NCBI RefSeq assembly: GCF_000372725.1 | Contig: NW_005201792.1 | Location: 165,452 to 229,451 of the forward strand | DNA length: 64,000 nucleotides | Origin: Emiliania huxleyi CCMP1516 | Taxonomy: Eukaryota; Haptophyta; Isochrysidales; Noelaerhabdaceae | Reading direction: 5' to 3' | Shown: piece after piece, positions 58,337-64,000 of the stretch | How positions within the stretch are numbered: the first letter of the stretch is position 1 | Layout: each line of letters opens with the position of its first letter | The notes under the pieces: generated by a model | Databases searched by the model: none | Seen by the model: only the letters and a program-made list of their open reading frames with translations | What the model was told of the DNA's origin: nothing | Position numbers and translations under genes: made by a program

Positions 58337-59836
58337 TCAAACCCCGCGCCCAACCCTCGACGCCATGCCGTCGTACTGCGCCAGCACGAGGTCACCCGAC
58401 GCCTCCCACGAGAAGGTGGAGGCGTGGGCCGCGGCGGCACGCCCCATCGCCACGCGCAGCGACCGGTTGGCGAGCAGGGCGGCCACGTGCGCCGCCATGG
58501 CGCCCACGTCACCCGGCGGGGCGAGGAGGCCCGACGCGCCGGCGGAGATGACGTCGGCCACGCCGGGCGAGTCCGTCGCCACGACGGGCAGCCCCGATGC
58601 CTGCGCCTCGAGGCAGGTGCCTCCCCACCCTTCCGTGGTAGACGGGTACAGAAACACGTCTGCGCCGGCATAGGCGGCCGCGAGCGCCTCCCCCGTCAGC
58701 AAGCCGCGAAAGCTCGCCCGCGGCAGCAGCTGCTCCAGCCGGCGGCGCGCCGGCCCGTCCCCGACGACCTCGGTGCGGAAGGCGGCGCCACGGCCGGCGC
58801 GAGCCTCGAGCCTCCGCACGACGGCGGCGAAGTCCGCCAGCCCCTTCTCCCACCGCAGCCGCGCCACGAGCAGCACCGTCGGCACGGACCCCGCCGCCGC
58901 GCGCCGCTTCGAGGGCGAGAAGAGCGCCACGTCGACGCCGCGAGGCCACACCACCAGCCGAGGGATGCCGCGCGCCTGCAGGGAGGCTCCGAGAGGGCTG
59001 CAGAGAGCTTCCAAGAAGGCGCCACCAGCGAGGGACGCCGCGCGCGCCGCCAGCTCGTTCGCCGCGCCCTGCGAGGGTGGCAGCGTCGCCGCGCAGCGGG
59101 CGTGGAAGCGGCGGAGGTGGAGCCACGCGAGAGAGGCGAAGGGGCGCAGCGGCGGGTAGTAGTCGAGGTACGACGCCCAACGCGTGTGGTGCGAGCAGAG
59201 CAGCGGCGTCCGTCGCCTCGCCGCCCACCTGTGGCGAGATGGTGGCGAGATATAGTCGAGGTGCGGCCGAGGTGCAGCCGAGGCACATCGCAAGCCGTTG
59301 CGCGGCGACGCCCATCGCGTCCGGCACCGCCACGTGCAGCACTGTCGGGCGGAACTGCTCGAGCGCGGCTCGGGCCGTGCCGCCCAAGCCCCAGGTGAGC
59401 CGGTACTCGGACCAGACGGGCAGAGGCGTGGACGGCACGCGCACGAGCAGGCCGGCGTGCTCCAGCACCGGAGGGCGCGCCACGTCGCCGGGGCAGAGGA
59501 CCAGCACGCTGTGACCGAGCTGGAGGAGCCGCGCCGCCAGCCGGTTGAGGGTGAGGGCGACGCCGTCTATCGACTGATCGGGAGGGAGGACTCGTGAGGA
59601 GTGGAAGACGAGCAGAGTGAGTGAGAGAGAGAGAAGATTGGAGAGAGGAGAGAGAAAGAGAGGGAGGCAGGGAGAGAGGAGATATGTAAATGTGAGGGAG
59701 AGAGAGAGAGAGAGAGGCTTCGCAGCGGCGGGCAGCTCACCTGGTCATACGATCCGGTGACGATGGCGACGCGGTGCTGCGCTGCTAAGCGAGGCTGCTC
59801 GGTGGGCGGCACGCGAAATGACAGGTTGCTGCTCAT
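58337..59836 (-). CDS. GT4-family glycosyltransferase (424 aa)
   Basis: Exons 59741-59836, 59287-59573 and 58337-59228 join in frame. The N-terminal Rossmann half has HRVAIVTGSYDQSIDGVALT, LARLLQLGHSVLVLCPGD-type strands and RWASYLDYYPPL. The C-terminal half has the donor-site stretch VLLVARLRWEKGLADF, VVGDGPARRRLEQLL and the E-x7-E motif in FLYPSTTEGWGGTCLEAQAS, then GLPVVATDSPG. This is typical of retaining GT4 enzymes such as sulfoquinovosyl or mannosyl transferases; the acceptor is not deducible. Both introns are GT-AG. Intron 1 is GA-rich; intron 2 carries GAGGTGCAGCCGAG-type repeats. Confidence 0.92.
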
Positions 59837-60639
59837 CCGGTTCTCAGGGCGCCTCTCGCCCGACCCGCCCCGAGCCACTCGCCGGTGGACCGTGTGGCCT
59901 AGGGTCCCTAGCGCGGCACGGTAATTTCTCGCAGTTGCGAGACAAGTTTTCTCGGAGCGACAGCCTCAAAGACAAAAGGGTGGATGGGTGGGGGACGATT
60001 GCGGGCGAGCGCCAGCGCGCCCCAGGAACGGTGGGGTGCCCTCGACCGCGCGTCCGAGTCACTTGGGCGGACGAGCGAGCGGCACATGGCCCGACAAAGA
60101 GAAATCGGAGTCTGAGCACCGGAAGGTCGATTCCGTATTGGGACGTGTCTGTCCTCGACCCAGCCCTAGCTTGGGATGTCCGTTGTATTTATTTATTTAT
60201 TTATCATGGTATTGTACGGGACCCCTCGATCGTCTCGCCCTCCCTCTCTGGTGTGTTCATTGGGGGGGGGGTGTCTTTTTTTGCAGTACTGTAGGAATCC
60301 TAGCGAAGGCGGTGCAGTGGCGGAGGAGCAGGCAGGGAGAGAGAGATGCTCGGGAAGCGTTCGTTCGTTGGAGCACGAGGTGGACGAGCAATTGGCGGAG
60401 GAGGAGGACGTGGTGGCAAAAGAGGAGGTGGCGGGAAGGTGGACCTCTTTCTTCCGCCCGCTAGGCCGCTAGTGGCGCCGGCGCATCTCGGACGGACGGA
60501 TCGTGGTTGTAGGCATGTCTCTGGGCCGGCGCGGGGGCCCCAGAGGGTGTCCATGCGGGGGGGAGATGGGGTCCCATGGCCCGCCGCAGGCGCCGATTTT
60601 TTGCCGTTTTTTTTCTTTTTTCGCGATTTTTTAGTTGTT
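59837..60639. other. Intergenic with partial R3 and R4 repeats
   Basis: 60205-60270 is a reversed R3 fragment (GGGACCCCTCGATCGTCTCG), preceded by TTTATTTATTTATTTATCA. 60536-60600 is a reversed R4 copy adjoining R1 copy 4. Frames at 60300-60480 are Glu/Gly/Arg-rich without a family. Confidence 0.45.
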
Positions 60640-61425
60640 TTCTCATGGGAATTCGGCGTACTTGCGGCCATGCTATCACGCCTTGCGACAGCCTGTCGGC
60701 GCAGCTGACCGTGCCATGATGCACAATTGATCACCTGCATAGCTCGCGGCCTTAGTATCAAGCATTCAGTGACGACCTGATCGTACGGCCAGTAGGAAGG
60801 TGTCCTTCCAGCTGCGTGCACGCTTCTGGCGCAATGCGCGTCACAAACTGCCTCGGATTGGCTGCTGGCACTCTCGAGGCTATGCCTACACAGCCTCGCG
60901 CGCATGGGCAGTCAAGAGGGACCATGCACCTTCTCAGGACAGCGCCGGTGCCTCTCTCTTGGACCGGCAAACTTGGTGGTCTCGTGTCACCAATGTGGGA
61001 CCAGTGCGGCATCGCGCCATCGACAGCTCTGAACTGCGCCTCACCACTGACCGGGAAGGCCGCCAAGTGGGCCAGCACAGGTCGCACATTGTGGCAGCAG
61101 TCAGCAGTGCATGGCTGATGGCTAGAGCAGCAGCGTCAGGGTCGCAGGGTCGGATCGTGTCAAGCCTCTCGCCCGGCCGGCCGCGTGCAGATGTCGGCCT
61201 GTCTGCTGTCTGGAGTGATCTGTCGGCGGTCAGTACGACCGATCAGGTCGGAGTTTTCTTATGGTTAGAGGGTCTATCTGTATGTACTCCTCGAGATCTC
61301 TCCAAATCTGCCCTCTACTTAACCGTACTTAATCGGGAAGTCGGTGCTCATAGAGACTCATAGAGCCGGAGCCCCGTTTCCGCACTGCGGCGCGGCGCAC
61401 GGTGCCTCCGGGGGGCCCCGCGCCG
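60640..61425 (-). repeat. Dispersed repeat R1, copy 4 (complete)
   Basis: Reverse-oriented full-length R1. Its open frame (60758-61087, minus) is 109 codons, close to those of copies 1 and 2. It provides the empty site for both the 143-bp and 1.73-kb insertions. Confidence 0.85.
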
Positions 61426-61867
61426 GCCCAGAGAGGCATGTAATGTGGGAGGAAGGTGGGTGGGAAGGGGGGGGGGCTCGTTGTCCCGCATGCGCCGTGG
61501 TCTTACGTCGTACCTGGAAGGGAGCGGTTGTTGGGGGGGGGGGGGGGGGGTGCGATGCACAGAGGCGCAGCTGACTGAAGAGGAAGGAGTTGGTGCGCTC
61601 GGCGGCCCGCGTCCGTGCTGCGTGCAGCTTTTGAGAAGTTGTTTTGCAGCTTTTGCGGGCCCGCACGGAGGGGATGGAGGCTGCCGTCCCCGCCACTTGA
61701 GTGTCGCCATGCCGCACAATGTCAATGATGCACAGATCTTGAGAGAGAGAGAGAGAGATTTGTGTTTGTTCAGATCTTGTGCCCCTCGGCCCATGTGCCA
61801 TAGCGGGACCACGTCCACGACCTCGCAAGACGTGGGGCTTCGAGGACCACGGGAGAGGGAGACAGAG

Positions 61868-62528
61868 TGACACAGGGGTGGCAGGGGCGGCGGCAGGAGT
61901 CTCCCACATACTATGCGGGCCTCGCTAGAGGTGCGTCCTGTGTGTGTCCTCGCCCTTGAGGTCTTGAGGGGGTGGAAGGGGAAGGAAGGGGCTGTGTGTC
62001 TGTGCATGCATGCATGCATGTGTGTGTGTGTGTGCGCGCGCGCGCGGGCGCTGTGCGAGCCGCCCGAACGACCACATGGTGAGCACGCCCGAGCACCGAA
62101 GCCCCGCCCGCGAGCGCCGGCGAGCGCATACACCGCGCCCGCGCCCGAAAGAAAGAAAACACAGGGGCAAACGAGGGATAGGGGAGGAGGACAGGGTCCA
62201 CACCTGCACGAGCAGGATTTTGGAAGGACGATCAGGGGGACAGGTGGGCTCTCCTGCTCCTGACAAGGGACACGACAGGCTCGCAGCGCGGTGCACGGTG
62301 GAATCCCAACTCCACTGGCGGTCTCATCTCAGTCTAGCGACCTTCCTCCGGCTTCTCACCGGCAGTCTCTCACTACCACAGGCACACTGACACAGGGGTG
62401 GCGGGGGCGGCGGCATGAGTCTCCCACATACTATGCGGGCCTCACTAGAGGTGCGGCCTGCGCGTGTCCTCGCCCTTGGGAAGGTCTTGAGGGGGGAGGG
62501 GAAGGGGCTGTGTGTCTGTGCATGCATG

Positions 62529-62571
<43 letters not shown>

Positions 62572-62600
62572 GCGAGCCGCCCTGAACGCCACGAGCGCGC
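61868..62600 (+). repeat. Local direct duplication (~200 bp, two copies)
   Basis: 61868-62075 and 62389-62580 share GACACAGGGGTGGC, AGTCTCCCACATACTATGCG, CTCGCCCTTG and CTGTGTGTCTGTGCATGCAT, followed by (TG)n of different length and GTGCGAGCCGCC. Copy spacing is ~521 bp. Confidence 0.88.
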
Positions 62601-62814
62601 CGCGAGCGCCGTACGTGCCGGAGCCGGTCCGGCGCGCGCGCGGGCGGCCAGCGCCTGTAAACAGACATCTGTTTGCGAGGTGCGGCGGGTGGTGATGGGG
62701 CTGGATCGCTTCTCGAACGGACGTTGTTCGTTCTCTTGCAGAAAATTTTCTTTTTTTGTTCTTCACGGCGTTCACCTTGAATCAGCTGAATACCTGCCGC
62801 TCACGGTGCCCACC
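62601..62814. other. 5' region of the terminal gene
   Basis: The frame of the next gene remains open upstream to ~62740, where TTGCAG could be a splice acceptor. The start codon and any signal-peptide exon may therefore lie in this stretch or further left. Confidence 0.35.
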
Positions 62815-64000
62815 ATGACCTCGTACCAGTGGACGCCAATACACGCCATCTACAAGGGGTCGGCCGGCAGATTCGCGATGCCGCCTCCGCCGCCGCTCCC
62901 CCGCTTTCCTTGCGGGATCGGGATCGCGCAGTCCGTCTGCTGCAGGGAACTGGCTACCGACGCCGGAAGCCCGGTCTGCTCGACGCTGGAGAGAGCGACG
63001 GAACAGGTCAAGGTGATCTCGTGCAACACGGACTTTGCGACGGGCGGGGTCTTTGAGGTGCGCTGCAGCGGCGCGTCCCCCGCGCCCTGGCAGCTCCTCG
63101 CTCCTCCGACCTCTCCACCCCTTGCGCACACTCTCCGCGCAGGGCTACTGCGACTTCACCTGCGCGCCCTACAACCTCGCGCTTGTGCACTGCGTCTACA
63201 ATCCGCCGCCTGCGCCGCCGCCGCCGCTCCCGCCGCCGCCGCCGCCGTCGCCGCCTCCCGCGGCGCCGCCGGTGCCACCCACGCTGCCGTCGCCGCCGCC
63301 GAGACCGCCGCCGCCGTGGCCACCACCGCTGCTGTGCAGCTCCCTCGCAGGGCGCACAAAGGTCCCCGACCCTGCTCCCCACATCCCCGGCGATTGCGGC
63401 AGCCTCCCCTCCCCTGCCAGCGACTGCGACCAGTACTACGCCGCCGACACCTCCGCGCCGGGCGCCTTCCACTTGTGCCAGCACCCGAGACCCCAGGACA
63501 CGGTGCGGTGCGGAACAAACCCCGGGCTTATCCAGGGCTGCGTCCCACCGCCGTCGCCGCCGCCGTCGCCGCCGTCGCCGCCGTCGCCACCACCGCCGTC
63601 ACCGCCCCCGTCGTCGCCGCCGCCTCCGTCGCCGCCGCTGCCGCCACCGCCGCTGCCGCCACCGTCTCCACCCTCGCCCCTTCCCTCCCCGCCGCCCGTC
63701 TCGCCCCTGCTCACCGAGGCTGCCGGCTGGGGCGCTTGGTACCTGCCCGGCGGGCGCCAGGGACGCTGCCTGGTCAGCTTTGGCCCGGCCGACTCAGGCC
63801 CAGCCAACGGCTCGCCTCCGTCGCCGCCTTTGCGCCCCGAGCCGGTCGCATGGCCGGTCGTCGACCTGCACCACATGGACGCGCTCCACTGCCGCGCCGG
63901 CTGCGCCCGCCGCCCCGCCTGCGTCGCGTACGAGGTGACCCCGGCGAAGGACTCGCCGCTCGCCTCTCACCGCTTCGACTGCCGCCTCTTCCACACGCCT
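62815..64000 (+). CDS. Pherophorin-like proline-rich extracellular protein, partial
   Basis: Exon 1 (to 63057) and an exon from 63143 to the window end, joined by a GT-AG intron, read in one frame. A Cys-containing domain (FPCGIGIAQSVCCRELATDA, VCSTLERA, VISCNTDFATGG, YCDFTCAPYNLALVHCVY) precedes a PPPSPPP-type rod. A second Cys segment follows (CGSLPSPASDCDQYYAADTS, then CGTNPGLIQGCV), then a long (SPP)n rod and a C-terminal Cys domain (HCRAGCARRPACVAYEV). The rods resemble hydroxyproline-rich algal wall/matrix proteins. The start at 62815 is provisional and the 3' end lies outside the window. Confidence 0.72.
   Translation, partial: MTSYQWTPIHAIYKGSAGRFAMPPPPPLPRFPCGIGIAQSVCCRELATDAGSPVCSTLERATEQVKVISCNTDFATGGVFEVRCSGASPAPWQLLAPPTSPPLAHTLRAGLLRLHLRALQPRACALRLQSAACAAAAAPAAAAAVAASRGAAGATHAAVAAAETAAAVATTAAVQLPRRAHKGPRPCSPHPRRLRQPPLPCQRLRPVLRRRHLRAGRLPLVPAPETPGHGAVRNKPRAYPGLRPTAVAAAVAAVAAVATTAVTAPVVAAASVAAAAATAAAATVSTLAPSLPAARLAPAHRGCRLGRLVPARRAPGTLPGQLWPGRLRPSQRLASVAAFAPRAGRMAGRRPAPHGRAPLPRRLRPPPRLRRVRGDPGEGLAARLSPLRLPPLPHA

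Overview
The window is nuclear DNA from a very GC-rich protist, most likely a haptophyte-type alga (a dinoflagellate or pelagophyte is the alternative). The evidence is compact spliced genes with many GC-AG introns, pherophorin-like proline-rich and secreted C2 proteins, a VTC1-type polyphosphate subunit, COQ9 and TYW1, long microsatellites, and 5S rRNA linked to tRNA genes. I used reading frame to place 46 introns: 27 begin with GC, 18 with GT, and one fits neither. Many have the same 6-11 bases at the donor and at the start of the next exon, as expected if they arose by insertion with target duplication.

Layout. 0-2 kb: NT-C2 domain protein (-). 2.66-4.25 kb and 9.92-11.55 kb: nearly identical inverted copies of a segment holding 5S rRNA, tRNA-Gly and tRNA-Val. 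The right copy includes exon 1 of ribose-5-phosphate isomerase (8.0-9.9 kb, -); the left has only a stump. 5.2-6.9 kb: a 1.73-kb terminal-inverted-repeat element with an 8-bp target duplication and one spliced gene of unknown function, inserted in a dispersed repeat (R1). 12-19 kb: DUF3228, VTT/TVP38 membrane protein, armadillo-like protein, secreted two-C2 protein. 21.5-25.3 kb: TYW1 and a 257-aa unknown. 25.6-36.4 kb: hypothetical ORFs, a membrane-anchored GH19 chitinase-like protein, a Tudor-like protein, and a Mutator-like element with ~180-bp inverted ends. 37.5-54 kb: COQ9, WD40 protein with adjoining coiled-coil exons, small secreted Cys protein, VTC1-like, ankyrin protein, hydroxyisobutyrate-dehydrogenase-like enzyme, 2OG-Fe(II) oxygenase, exostosin-like glycosyltransferase. 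54-58.2 kb: structured repeats (five ~180-bp TATA-bearing tandem units, a 52-bp perfect palindrome, hairpins sharing a TGC loop, a 438-bp inverted-repeat element). 58.3-64 kb: GT4 glycosyltransferase, more R1, a local duplication, and a pherophorin-like gene cut by the window end.

Most genes are unrelated housekeeping functions and I see no operon-like pathway. The striking features are the introns and the density of transposons whose insertion sites can be proven by uninterrupted copies inside the same window.
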